DNA of 64,000 nt, from the NCBI RefSeq assembly GCF_048128805.1, contig NC_136013.1, positions 1,119,126 through 1,183,125 on the forward strand, read 5' to 3'. Below, piece after piece: positions 1 through 10,061 of this stretch. Made by a program: the position numbers and the translations under genes. Every line of letters begins with the position of its first letter. Within the stretch, counting starts at the first letter, position 1. This stretch comes from Centroberyx gerrardi (taxonomy: Eukaryota; Chordata; Actinopteri; Beryciformes; Berycidae). The notes below the pieces were generated by a model, which saw only the letters and a program-made list of their open reading frames with translations, was not told the DNA's origin and did not search any database.

Positions 1-16
1 AGAGCGCTGGCTCCAT
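1..16 (-). CDS. taar: TAAR copy A, first five codons only (runs off left edge)
   Basis: The first 16 bases are the reverse complement of the start of the TAAR coding sequence (M-E-P-A-L plus one base). They are followed at higher coordinates by the same upstream sequence found before the four complete copies. This is the beginning of a fifth array member on the minus strand whose body lies outside the window. Whether that body is intact cannot be seen. Confidence 0.85.
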
Positions 17-330
17 CTGTCTGGATAAACTTTATTTATAAAGCACTTTTCAAAACCAAAGTTACAAAGTGCTTCACAACAAGGAACAAGTGCAAGGAAG
101 AAAACATTAAAATTAAACTGAAGGTACTGATAAAATGAGCATAGCAAAGAGATAAAAACAGAAACAAATGACAATAAATAAAATAAAGGGCACATGTAAC
201 ACAAAATCAGATGCAAAAAAAAATGCAGGACCAGGATTAAAGGTAAGCTTTCTGATAAAAGTCTGTTTTTAGGAGTGATTTAAAAGATGATTCACACCTG
301 TTCCACAAGGCAATGAACCATACTCATACA
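17..330 (-). repeat. LINE 3' end abutting TAAR copy A
   Basis: On the minus strand this block ends with a LINE-type tail (GCACTTTGTAAC..., then GTGCTTTATAAATAAAG) only 12 bp before the ATG. In the better preserved copies the block begins with a reading frame resembling the C-terminus of a jockey/L2-type reverse transcriptase (SFKSLLKTDFYQKAYL then stop). In copy A the start of the fragment is shortened compared with copies 1 and 3. Family assignment rests on motif resemblance only. Confidence 0.6.
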
Positions 331-1822
331 GTAAGGAACTTATAGGTGAAGAGTTCTTCATCTAATAAAATATTTGTCATAATAAAACTTCACACTTGAG
401 AATAGCTTCAACTGTGTGGAATTACTTTTTTTCCTATTTGAACAGAGATGTTATGAAATCATACTGTTTACAATATGTGGAAAAAAACAGATATAACACA
501 CATTGGGTTAGTGACATGAAGCTCATATTGAAAAATTCCATGATCTGAAAATGAAAGGTGATTTGATGCTGCTATTCCAGTCAGAAATAAATTCATGGCA
601 AGAAGTCAGAAAAATATCAGCAGCCAACTGATTCCCTGTTTAGCAAAGGCTATCTGATGTTTCTGCTTGCTTTTTACTTCTTCAGGACACAAAGAACAAA
701 CCTCTCCTGTTGTTGAAAACTAGTTTAAATACTTATATTTGCAGAAATATGTGGAGATTATGATACATTCTTGAATAAGCTTTTAAATAGATTTCCCTGC
801 AATGTTTCAGCTAATCTACCATGACAAAGTAACACACTGCTTGTGGAATTATTATTTTCTGTGATGTTTCACAGTAAATTCACACAAATGGTTTAAATGT
901 ATTCAAATCACCAGCCATGATTAAACCAAAATTCGTCCTGTTCACATGGGATGGGCTTGATTTTTTTTCACATACACATCTACTGCTCCACTCCTCTTAT
1001 GTAGTTCTATAACAGGAGTGGAGAACTGCCATATGATTTGTGATGTCATTTTACACCACTGCCACTGAGGATGTTGTAATATTTAGCTAATCATTCCCTC
1101 AATAATTAATCAGAGAATAAATCATTTTATGGAGACATCAACCAACAGTCAATAGTTAAAGGATAAATCCGGTCATTTTCAACATGGGCCTTATTTTCCT
1201 GTTTTTTTGCCGTCATGACGATTGATTGTGTTCAAGATGTCATCACTCACTTCACTGTGGAGCTTGACGTGGTTTCAGTTAAACAGGAGCACTGCTGTCC
1301 AATACACACATACAGGGCCAACGTCATGTCCAACAGCTGAACCCAAAAAGTGATTAAAAACCATCTTTTCAACACAATAACACCCACACTGCAGCTGAAC
1401 ATGTCTTTAAATAGCACACCAATAGATTGGATCATTTTTAAAACTGACTGCTGACATCGGTGGATTCTCTGCTGTGTTCACCGCTTGTGTTGACTCACTT
1501 CCTAAATTTGTGATGCCAGGTGGGAAGTAATGGAAGCGCAAAAAATTCCCCACATATTCTGCTTCATTACCACTAGGAGGTTGATGTAAGTGTTTTTTCC
1601 CAGTCAGCAAGTTATATTTACAGAAAATCCAATATGCATTGAATGCAGCATCAGAGTTCTTGAGGTCTAGCTCATGCTAGTTAAAATAACATAACTAATA
1701 CTGCAATATAGAGTTTCAGGCAATTGTTAATCGGCAATTGGATGCAGGAAGGTCTGACTGCAGTGAGTGTTAATGTGTTTTAATCACTTTCTGGGTTCAG
1801 CTATAGGAGATAACCTGTTGGC

Positions 1823-1869
<47 letters not shown>

Positions 1870-2151
1870 TGAACTGAAGCTACATCAAGCTCTACAGTGA
1901 AATAAGTCATGACATTTTCACACATTTTCAACACAATCAAACATCATGATGGCAAAATCTAAGGCACAGGTTGAAAATATTAATAAATAATTATCCTTTA
2001 AAAAGTACTACATTCTAAAGTAATCCTAGCATAGCAATAATGCAACAATAATAAAAAGCGTTTATACAATACTCAATGTGTGAACACGAGCTAGCTTCCC
2101 AGAAACACATCATACCTGAATGCAGAAACATTTAGTTAAAGTGTCTCTTAC
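331..2151 (-). other. Upstream block / putative intron 1, copy A
   Basis: This is non-coding sequence shared with the other units and lies between the putative first-exon donor and the coding exon. It contains a (TG)n microsatellite at about 1825-1867. Compared with copies 1-3 it lacks a stretch of roughly 150 bp near 410-430. Short open frames here occur at the same place in several copies but show no recognisable protein. Confidence 0.5.
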
Positions 2152-2430
2152 CTCACACACTCACAGCTGGACAGAATGAGCGTCCTGTGTGTTTCCTGAC
2201 ACACCGTCACAGCTGTAACTGTCGGTCTCTGTCTGGCCTTTAAAGCCCGAGGCTCTGTGGACTGCAGTGTCTCCTGTGGACTGCAGTGTCTCCTGTGGAC
2301 TGCAGTGTCTCCTGTGGACTGCAGTGTCTCCTGTGGACTGCAGTGTCTCCTGGCCGCCAGCCGCCTCAGGGAGTGAAGCTGGACACTCGTCCCAGTGGAT
2401 GATGGACCGCACTCACTGCTGTTTATATTC
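2152..2430 (-). promoter_or_regulatory. Putative TAAR promoter and non-coding exon 1, copy A
   Basis: On the minus strand a TATA-like element (GAATATAAAC, 2421-2430) precedes about 250 nt that end in a strong splice donor, GAG|GTAAGAGAC, with the GT at 2150-2151. The block is conserved in all five units. The matching acceptor could be the CCAGACAG directly before the TAAR ATG. The exon is unlikely to code: it carries a 19-bp repeat whose copy number changes the frame between units. Transcription here is inferred, not shown. Confidence 0.45.
2255..2349. repeat. 19-bp minisatellite, five copies (unit A)
   Basis: Five perfect tandem copies of CTGTGGACTGCAGTGTCTC lie inside the putative first exon. 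Other units carry three, three, four and three copies. Confidence 0.95.
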
Positions 2431-2520
2431 AACTCTTCTTACATCTCTTTTCATGTTGTAAGGATAACTTGACTACTGACTAAAATGTTTGTCATCCAAT
2501 CAGGCCAGGATAGATTATAT

Positions 2521-2690
2521 ATAATAATAATAATAGTAATACATTTGTTTAATATAGCACTTTTCAAAACAGAAGTTACAAAGTGCTTTACACAATAAAA
2601 AGAATAATAAAACAATACAACACAATAAAACAGTAGTAAAACAGTGACAATTCAACACAAAGAAAAACAAGGGTAAAATGACAACCAATA
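2521..2690 (-). mobile_element. L2-type LINE 3' tail, unit A
   Basis: An ATA/ATT-rich tail is followed, on the minus strand, by the same 3' untranslated sequence that ends the longer L2 copies at 24.7, 38.3 and 56.2 kb (GCACTTTGTAACTTCTG and GTGCTATATT motifs). Only the last 150 bp or so remain. The position relative to the TAAR promoter is the same in all five units, so the insertion predates the array. Confidence 0.75.
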
Positions 2691-2729
2691 TAGCAAGTTA
2701 AAAACAACAACAAAAACAACAACAACAAC

Positions 2730-2768
<39 letters not shown>

Positions 2769-3722
2769 GAATAGTTACACAAATAGTAATACTTCCATCT
2801 ACTGGTGTAGTACTGTAAGTGCCTTGCTTAAACCAGAACTTGTATTTTGAAACTGTCAAGGTGGTTAAGCATACGTCTTGCGATGCACCTGGACACATCA
2901 TCAGTGATGTTCCTGGTTCATCGGGTGTTTCGGGTCTCACAACTTCAGACACCCTCACCCAGGCGACCCAGCCAGGGTTGATCAAGCCCCAGCTTGTGCC
3001 CAGGTAGCACTACTTCACCCATGGATCCACTCTCCTGATCCACAACCACCTGCAGGCAACTTCAGTTGCCTCTATCAAACATGACAGTTTTCTTCACTGG
3101 GCGGAGGCGCTTACAGTTGCTGATCCCGCTGCAGATGGTGTCTGCTATGACCTTCAGCACCTGGTCATGGCGCCAGTGGTAGCGTCCCTTGCCCCGGGCT
3201 CTCGGACAGCAGCTGAGGATGTGCTCGAGGGTTCCCCTCTTCAGGCACAGCAGGCACGCTGGAGAGTCGATCTTCCCCCAGCCGAATAGGTTGGATGGGC
3301 TCAGTAGAACGCCGTAAACCTCTTGGATTAAGAACTTGATGCGCTGAGGCTCGGCCTTCCAGAGCTCAGGCCATGAGACCTTTCTCTCCACCACCTGCTC
3401 CCATCTTGTCCAAGCTCCCTGCTGCCTCATCCTGACCATCCTGCTGGCTCGCTCCTCCTCAACTGCTGCACGCACCTCTGCCTGGACCAGCTTCCTGCCA
3501 TACTTCCCCTGGGCCTTGTCGTAGGGTGGTGTTGAAATGCTACCAAGGCCAGCTCTTCCACGGGTCACCATCCACACCAGCACGCTGTGCTGCAATTGAG
3601 ACTCTGCGTTCTCCACTGCCTCTGCTGCCCTCCACTTCTTTCCTGTCCTGACCTCGATGCTGGCCTGGGAGACTCTTGGGTCACGAGATTCCCGGCACTG
3701 CAGAACCTCCCTTGTACGGGTC
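2691..3722 (-). mobile_element. R2-like LINE fragment 1 (C-terminal region)
   Basis: A minus-strand frame at 3062-3616 encodes the region after the reverse transcriptase of an R2/NeSL-type LINE. It has a CCHC knuckle (CLLC, then H and C in a CX2CX8HX4C layout) followed by a WRHDQVL segment. The 3' side ends in an AAC/AAT microsatellite tail at about 2699-2768. The typical C-terminal endonuclease is missing and the frame ends shortly after the knuckle. The 5' side is cut at 3722 by the LTR of the Gmr1-like element, which inserted into this LINE. Clade assignment is from motif memory. Confidence 0.65.
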
Positions 3723-4448
3723 TGTGAAGTCTGGGAGGCAGATCAACTCATTTTAAGCCCATGGTGAGGCACATTTATTCGAGCAGAACTTTTTACAGGT
3801 GCTACCACCAGCCCAAGCAGCATTACCCAAACAGCCTTGGATCCCCACACACAGTCACTCCTTATATACCTCCCTACCCAGGTGCTTAATTAGTGGACCA
3901 AACTACCAACAGGGGAGCTCCAACAAGAACATACTTAAACATATAAATTAACACATTTACAGATATATTTAACGGTTATACAATTTGTAGTTTCCTATAT
4001 ATATATTACAATAATTTAGGAAATATTAACTACTAACAATAAAACCTTACTATAACTCCCCCCCCCCCAACTTAGGATGTCCCCCCTTCAATTAGCAATG
4101 GGAGGACCCAGAACTATAAATTCAGCTACCGTTGCTGTAGGACTCTTTTGCCCGAACACCAGGACCTACAACACACACTGATAAGTATATCCAGAGAAAC
4201 AGCAGAAATGGTTCCCGTTGCAATTATGTTAGCAGTATTTGGACTACCATCAAATAATAGACAGCCGGCATGCCTGTTTGTGGTATTGCCCCAACCGCTT
4301 CTCCATGTCTCCTGCCTTGTGTTGGACTGACTTCCATGGCTGCCAAGAACTGCAGACCAGTGAATCCTCCTAAGTTACACAAGCACAGACATTAATAAAA
4401 CACACAGCACACAACATGATGTGAGGGAAGTGAGGGAACTCCATCACA
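3723..4448 (-). repeat. 3' LTR of the Gmr1-like element
   Basis: The 726-bp segment starts TGTGAAG and ends TCACA on the plus strand, giving the expected TG...CA ends on the minus strand. A purine-rich tract (GGGGAGAGGGGGAAGGAAA) lies immediately upstream on the minus strand. The outer end joins R2-like sequence after CGGGTC. With no second LTR present the boundaries rest on the termini and the tract only. Confidence 0.65.
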
Positions 4449-4492
4449 TTTCCTTCCCCCTCTCCCCAGAGTTCCTAAGGCCACCAATCACT

Positions 4493-5197
4493 TCAATCGC
4501 CCTCCTCCGGGATGCAGGAAAGACAATCTGCCACCAGGTTGGTCTTTCCCGCCCTATACTTCACAGTGAAGGTATATGGCTGCAATGACAGATACCACCC
4601 AGCAATCCTCATGTTGGCATCTCGCATTTTCTGCAGCCACTGCAATGCCCTGTGGTCTGTTTCAAGCACAAAGTCTCTTCCTAGTAAATAGTACCTCAAC
4701 GATTCCACTGCCCACTTCATTGCCAGGCATTCTTTCTCTATTGTGGAATACCTGGTCTCCCTGGGCAGCAGCTTCCGACTCAGGAACACCACTGGCCTCT
4801 GTTCCTCATCCACTTCCTGCAGCAGCACAGCTCCCAAGCCCACTCCTGATGCGTCTGTCTGCAAGGTAAAGGGCTTAGAGAAGTCAGGGGTATGGAGGAC
4901 TGAGGACTCACAAATGGCTCCTTTCAGCTCCTTGAAAGCCTCATCGCAGTCATCAGACCATCTCACTCTGTTCGGTGCTGAATCCTTCTCCAGGTCGGTT
5001 AGCACTGCAGAGATGTCAGCAAAGTTAGGGATAAATCTCCTGTACCACCCCACTAACCCATGAAAGATTTCACCTTTCTCTTGGTTGTAGGCACTGGGAA
5101 CTCCTGGATTGCCTCCACCTTTCCCACTTGTGGTCTGATCATCCCATTCCCAATCCTGAACCCCAGGTACTGTACCTCTCTGTGGGCAAAAGCACAT
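4493..5197 (-). pseudogene. Gmr1-like RNase H domain
   Basis: The frame encodes the end of the reverse transcriptase and an RNase H with recognisable landmarks: LQTDASGVGLGAVLLQ, then KECLAMKWAVE, then LETDHRALQWL. It ends with VADCLS and a stop shortly before the polypurine tract, so nothing follows RNase H. It overlaps the reverse-transcriptase frame by about 145 bp in another frame, which indicates a frameshift in this copy. Confidence 0.8.
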
Positions 5198-5889
5198 TTT
5201 CCCGGATTGATGGTGAGACCTGCCTCTTTTATGTGCTGGAGCACCTGGCGGACATGTGCTACATGGTCTTCCCAGGAGTTGCTAAAGATGACCACGTCAT
5301 CTAGATAGGCTGCCGCAAACTCTGGGACCTCCTTTAGCACATGATCCATCAGCCTCTGAAATGTGGCTGGTGCCCCATGCAGGCCAAAAGGCATCACTGT
5401 GAACTGGAACATGCCGAATGGTGTCTTGAAGGCAGTGAGCTCTTTGGATTCTGGAGCGAAGGGCACCAGCCAGTACCCCTTGCTCAAATCCAGTGTGGTG
5501 ATGTACCTGGCTCCTCCCACTCTCTCCAACAGCTCATCCACTCGTGGCATGTTGTATGGGTCAAACTTGGAAACTGCATTCACTAGTCGCAGGTCAATGC
5601 AAAACCTAATAGTGCCGTCTTTTTTGGGGATCAGCACAATAGGACTGCACCATTCGCTACAAGAAGGTTCAACCACACCCAGGGCCAACATTATCTCCAG
5701 TTCCTGCTTTAGAGCTGACAGCAGCCTCTCTGGGATCCGGTAGGACTTCTGACAAGCTGGGGTGTTGTCCTTCAGGTAAATTCTGTGATGAATCAGGTTG
5801 GTGTACCCCGGCTTTTCTTGGAACAGCTCCGGTTCCAGCAGTTCAATCAGATCCTGTTTCTGGGCATCAGACAAATGATTCAACTCCAC
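5053..5889 (-). pseudogene. Gmr1-like reverse transcriptase domain
   Basis: The 278-codon frame carries the gypsy reverse-transcriptase signature: CSEWCSPIVLIPKKDG, RFCIDLRLVNAV, TTLDLSKGYW, FGLHGAPATFQRLMD and the catalytic YLDDVVIF. It follows the integrase on the element strand. It is joined to the RNase H by a frameshift near 5060-5190, so the copy cannot make a continuous Pol. Confidence 0.85.
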
Positions 5890-6029
5890 CAGATATTGTT
5901 CTGATGGTGCAGGGAAAACATTTCTGAGGTCTCCTCATGCCCACTTACTGCTCTCTCTCACTTTCCTTCACTGGTTCTGGCCTAGCATGAAACTCTTTCA
6001 GCAAATTAACATGAAAGGTTTGATACTTC

Positions 6030-6950
6030 TTACCCCTGTCCGGCATGTAGAGTCAGTTTCCCCACCTTTCTTGTGATCTTGTAGGGCCTGTGCCACTTCG
6101 CCAATAACTTGCTCTCACTGGTGGGAAGGAGAAGAAGTACCTGCTGACCTGGTTGCAATTCTCTGGATCTAGCCTTCTTGTCATACCAGGTCTTTTGTGT
6201 CTCTTGCGCCGCCTGTAGATTTTCCTGTGCCAGCGCCGTCATCTTCTCCAATCGCGCTCTCATTTTCACCACATAAGACACCACATTGTCTCCACCAGAC
6301 TTTGGTCTCTCCCAGTGCTCCTTCAAAAGGCCCAAAGGACCCTTTACATCCTGCCCATACAGCAGCTCAAACATCCTGTTGATGCCTGGGGTACCTCCCG
6401 ATATGCGAACAGGAGGTATGGCAGCCACTGATCCCAGTCTGAACCTGTTTGAGACACAAACCTACGAAGCATATTCTTTAAGGTTTGATTAAATCGTTCA
6501 ACCAAACCGTCTGTCTGTGGGTGATATGGAGTGGTTTTGATGCCCTAAATGCCCAACAGCTGATACACATGCTTGAAGAGTCTTGACAAGAAGTTTGAGC
6601 CTTGATCTGTGAGAACTTCATTGGGTAATCCTACTCTTGAGCACAGTTGGAGTAGAGCATTAGCTACATCTCTAGCCTTGACACTTCTCAGAGGAAAAGC
6701 TTCTGGGTACCTTGTTGCATAGTCCACTACAACCAGAATGAAACGGTTGCCTGATGCGCTCCTCTCCAGTGGTCCTATCACATCCATCCCTATCCTGTCA
6801 AAAGGAGTTTCGATGATTGGAAGGGGTTGTAAACTTGCCCTGGCCACTCCCTTGCCTGAAACAACTTGACACTCATTACATGTCTTACAGAAGGTTTTTA
6901 CATCTGTATATATACCCGGCTAAACAAAGTGTCTACTGATCCTTGCCAGC
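6030..6950 (-). pseudogene. Gmr1-like integrase, upstream of reverse transcriptase
   Basis: On the minus strand a zinc-binding CKTCNECQ segment near 6880 is followed by a core with GMDVIGPL, VVVDYATRYPEAF and LTDQGSNF, then YHPQTDGLVERFNQTLK and a C-terminal domain ending near 6030. A TAG stop interrupts the core at about 6546, and further breaks separate the parts. Its position before the reverse transcriptase on the element strand is the diagnostic Gmr1 trait. Confidence 0.8.
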
Positions 6951-7276
6951 GTTTTGTTGAACCCCAAATGACCAGCCCATGGAATTGAATGGCCCAAAGT
7001 CAGTCTGCCTCCCTTCAAGATGTACAGTGTATCATCTCTTATGCTTGGCTGGCCTTGTTTCACCCCATCCTTTCCTGACACTTTCCCAAACCATGCCAAC
7101 CATGTAGGGTCCTCTCTTGTAACTGTGCAATGTCTGATGGGATGTGCATCTCTACAGGGAGGGTGGGGTTGGGTAAGCTTTCACTGGATGGTTTAGTACC
7201 ACCCAGAAACTTGTCACTTAGCTTCTGGCTCTTTGATTTCACCCTTTTTTCTGGTGTCGGTTCCAGTTCAATGTCA

Positions 7277-7724
7277 TTAAAAAGGCAACTCCTTGAAATC
7301 CTCAACTATACTCTGTGCCCTTGTAACGACCATATTACACTCTTTAGGCTTGTGTAATAGGTCCAACATAATTGGGATGTCCCAGCCCAACACAACCGGG
7401 TAAGGTAGCTTTGGCGCTAGTGCTACTGGGAGGAAAAAGGTTTGGCCACCTGCTGTCAAGTAAATCTCTGCAGTGGGGTAAGGTTTCTCATCACCATGTA
7501 TAGAAGTTACTCCCACCCCTTCCTGACAGCTCCACCCTTTCCTAGATACCAGGCTTGCTAGCACTACTGTCTGTGAGCTCCCTGTGTCTATTAGGGCTGT
7601 CTGTTTCTTGCCATTAACCAGCACTGGTGTAAAATGACGAGTATCCCCCACGAAACACTCTGATGGGACTGGCCTAGATACAGAGCAAAGGAGGACCTGC
7701 TTGCTTTTTCGGGCAGGACAAAGG
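7277..7724 (-). pseudogene. Gmr1-like aspartic protease region
   Basis: The frame contains the retroviral-type protease site ALIDTGSSQTVV and, further on, the PVVLGWDIP segment typical of gypsy proteases. The retrotransposon frame is continuous up to about 7724. There it is fused to unrelated LINE sequence on the opposite strand, so the open frame beyond that point (to 7825) is chance read-through. Confidence 0.75.
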
Positions 7725-8222
7725 GGCACGCCCTCATTCACATCGATAGAGCTGAAGTGGAGAGAGTCTCCTGCTTCAAGTTCCTCGGTGTGTTCATCAA
7801 TGATGACCTCTCCTGGTCCAGGCAATCGGACGCGGTATTAAACACTGCCCAAAAGCGCCTATACTTCCTGAGGAGACTCAAGAAGTTTGGAATGCCTGTC
7901 AAAACTCTCACTAATTTCTACAGGTGCACCATTGAGAGCATTCTCACTGGCTGCATTACTACCTGGTACGGCAGCTGCTAATCGTAAGGCCCTCCAGAGG
8001 GTGGTGAAGACAGCGGAGCGCATCATTGGCTGCCACCTCCACACTGTGCAAAGCATATACCATACACGATGCCTCAGGAAAGCACGGAAAATCATAAAAG
8101 ACTTCAGCCACCCAAGCTGTGAACTGTTCTCGCTGCTGCCGTCTGGTACTCAGACTCACAAACATTTTTTACCCCCAGGCCATCAGGCTTCTCAACCAGC
8201 AGTGATCACATTGATCACATGA
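7725..8222 (+). pseudogene. 3' end of jockey-superfamily LINE ORF2 (degraded)
   Basis: It encodes SCFKFLGVFINDDLSWS, FYRCTIESILTGCITTWYG and the LINE C-terminus. It is the partner of the near-complete element at 49.1-52.0 kb (its 51.5-51.99 kb part), and the similarity continues downstream into the TAAR flank. Small deletions near 7978 and 8147 break the frame relative to that copy. Because homology between the 8-kb and 51-kb blocks starts at the 7724 junction, this 5' edge may be a duplication breakpoint rather than ordinary LINE truncation. Confidence 0.8.
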
Positions 8223-8739
8223 TCACCTCAATGGGTAGGAAAAAGCAGGTGTGAAAGGCCCAGGTCAGGGATTTCCTCGTACTCCTCCTCCCCCATACTC
8301 ACCCACAGAATAACACTTTATATTTATAATATTTAATACTCCTGATCCAGTCATTTGCTGTAGTCAAATATGACCATCTACAGTGTATTTCACTGTGTAA
8401 CATACACACATCTCTACTACTACTGCTACTGCTACTGCTACTACCACTAGTGGTACTTCTGTTTCTAATACTGATAGTCCAAATACTACTACTACTGCTG
8501 CTAATTGTATTACTTCTCCTCCTGATATTACAACTGCTGCTTTTACAACAACCCATAATACTACAACCTTTAAAAACATTATTAGGCCTACCTATCCTTT
8601 CATGTATTGATAACGACAGGACTTTTGGCTTTCAGATAAATTGCAAAAGATCCAAATAATCAAAATGTAAAGACATTTAAACTCTTTGTAATGAATTCAA
8701 CTGTCTTCAAGCACACAAATGTTCTTCAGAAAATGTAAC
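8223..8739. other. Shared 3' flank of TAAR copies 1 and 4, with ACT-rich tract
   Basis: Non-coding sequence nearly identical to 51987-52530. It includes an imperfect ACT/GCT trinucleotide tract at about 8405-8530. No gene is visible; the open frames here are low-complexity shadows of the tract. Confidence 0.6.
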
Positions 8740-8925
8740 CCTTTCTAGTTTATGCTTAATGTACTGGAATGTTTTATTCCATGTATTTTGTTTCATGTTT
8801 TATCTCTTATTTATCCAAGCTGTCTTTTCTCCTGTGAGGCATTTTGTAAGAACATGGTAACTCTGTTTTGATAAGTGCTATATAAGGTAAGTTATTGTTA
8901 TTATTATTATTATTATTGAGGAACA
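8740..8925 (+). repeat. LINE 3' end downstream of TAAR copy 1
   Basis: The plus strand shows a LINE-type tail (GGCATTTTGTAAG, GTTTTGATAAGTGCTATATAAGG) ending in a (TTA)n tract. It points toward the 3' end of the minus-strand TAAR gene. The same block follows all four complete genes. Confidence 0.6.
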
Positions 8926-8983
8926 CGTGTCTTGTTAATGGAGACATCAGCAGTGACTGTTGAGAAAGAAAAGTGTAATAAGC

Positions 8984-9076
8984 TTTATTTTTTCTGCCAT
9001 ACTTTTTTCTGCCATACATTCATAAGCTCATTTCTCTGAGAGGCACCTGCCATGTCATCATTTTTTAAGATTTATT
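8984..9076 (-). terminator. Candidate poly(A) signals, TAAR copy 1
   Basis: On the minus strand an AATAAA hexamer overlaps the TAA stop codon (9071-9076) and a second lies about 85 bp further on (8984-8989). Both are conserved in the other three genes. Usage is not shown. Confidence 0.4.
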
Positions 9077-10049
9077 CTGTGAACAGTTTTATGTCTGAAA
9101 TGTCAGAATTAAAGATTTTACCTGAAATGATCACTCGAAATGCCTTTCTGAACCAGCTGTAAAAGAATGCGTACACCAAAGGATTCACAGTAGAATTCAA
9201 ATAGCCGACCCACAACAGTATTTCGAACAATGCCGGTGGAGTCGAGTAACTGATGAAGGGATTAATGACGTTACACACAAAAAAAGGAGTCCAAAAAGAA
9301 AGAAATGCCCCCATGATGATAGCGAGTGTTTTGGTGGCTTTAGTTTGGGACGGATCAGATGTTCTCGTGTTGTGGATGCTGCGCACTTGTCTCTGTGCCA
9401 CCAGGAAAATCTTCAGGTAAATGCCGAGCATGACAACTCCGGGAATGTAAAAGGAGAGAAGCGATGAGACTGTACTCGACACTCCACTCTGAAACAAAAC
9501 ACATCCTCCTTCACATGCAACATGAGTATAGTAGAACTCCTCAATTCCCAAAATATTGAGCTCGAGGAAGACCATTCCAAAGCCCACTACAGCCGAAACA
9601 CTCCAACTGACCAGAATCATGATCAACACAGCATTAACAGTTATTTTACTTCTATACAGCAGAGGCTGGCAAACCGCATAATATCGGTCAATCGATATGA
9701 AAGACAGATTTAGAATTGAGGCTGTGCACAACAAGACATCAGCACTATTGTAGACTTTACAGAATACATCTCCAAAATACCAGCAAGTCTCCACACATCG
9801 GATCATACTGGGGAACATGACCAGCAGCCCCAGCAGCAGGTCGGAGACGGCCAGGGAGAGGATGAGGTAGTTGGTGGGAGTGTGGAGCTGCTTGAACTGA
9901 GCGACCGACACGACGACCAGAACGTTCCCACACACCGTCAAGACGACCATGACACCCAGCAGCAGGTAGAGAGAGACGCGGACAGACAGAGGATAGATGG
10001 TCCTCAGACAGGAAGTGTTCCTGGACTCAAAACAGAGCGCTGGCTCCAT
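9072..10049 (-). CDS. taar: Trace amine-associated receptor, copy 1
   Basis: A 325-residue class A GPCR expected in the plasma membrane of olfactory neurons, where TAARs sense amines and couple to cAMP signalling (family knowledge). Visible landmarks: N-glycosylation site NTS (11-13), N42 (1.50), D70 (2.50), C97 (3.25), amine-binding D104 (3.32), DRY 121-123, W149 (4.50), C183 in the CEGGC loop, P203 (5.50), W253 (6.48), and the TAAR fingerprint NSTVNPLVYAFFYSWF around NPxxY (289-293). The start is fixed by an in-frame TAA six codons upstream. Serine occupies 5.42, so there is no second aspartate as in some fish TAARs. Private residues include R84, C85 and E163. Subfamily number not assigned. 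Confidence 0.95.
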   Translation of the reverse strand: MEPALCFESRNTSCLRTIYPLSVRVSLYLLLGVMVVLTVCGNVLVVVSVAQFKQLHTPTNYLILSLAVSDLLLGLLVMFPSMIRCVETCWYFGDVFCKVYNSADVLLCTASILNLSFISIDRYYAVCQPLLYRSKITVNAVLIMILVSWSVSAVVGFGMVFLELNILGIEEFYYTHVACEGGCVLFQSGVSSTVSSLLSFYIPGVVMLGIYLKIFLVAQRQVRSIHNTRTSDPSQTKATKTLAIIMGAFLSFWTPFFVCNVINPFISYSTPPALFEILLWVGYLNSTVNPLVYAFFYSWFRKAFRVIISGKIFNSDISDIKLFTE

Positions 10050-10061
10050 CTGTCTGGATAA

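Larger units (their letters stand above)
3723..7724 (-). mobile_element. Gmr1-like Ty3/gypsy LTR retrotransposon, 5' truncated
   Basis: Reading the minus strand, the domains run protease (to 7277), integrase (about 6950-6030), reverse transcriptase (5889-5053), RNase H (5197-4493), polypurine tract and 3' LTR (4448-3723). The reverse transcriptase and RNase H are of Ty3/gypsy type, yet integrase lies upstream of them as in Ty1/copia. This order is known from the Gmr1 group of deuterostome gypsy elements. Several stops and frame changes make it inactive. There is no gag and no 5' LTR: the element ends at about 7724 in a fused LINE fragment. Confidence 0.8.

Noticed and set aside
1247..1610. 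Minus-strand 62- and 67-codon frames conserved between units
   Set aside because: Conservation follows the duplicated DNA; the frames are short, have no family resemblance, and unit 1 lacks the region entirely.
2148..2432. Open frame across the promoter block as a conserved small protein
   Set aside because: It does not start with ATG, depends on the 19-bp repeat count for frame, and differs between units. A non-coding exon is more likely.
9522..9713. Plus-strand 63-codon frame inside the TAAR genes
   Set aside because: Antisense shadow of the receptor coding sequence; it is conserved only because the receptor is.
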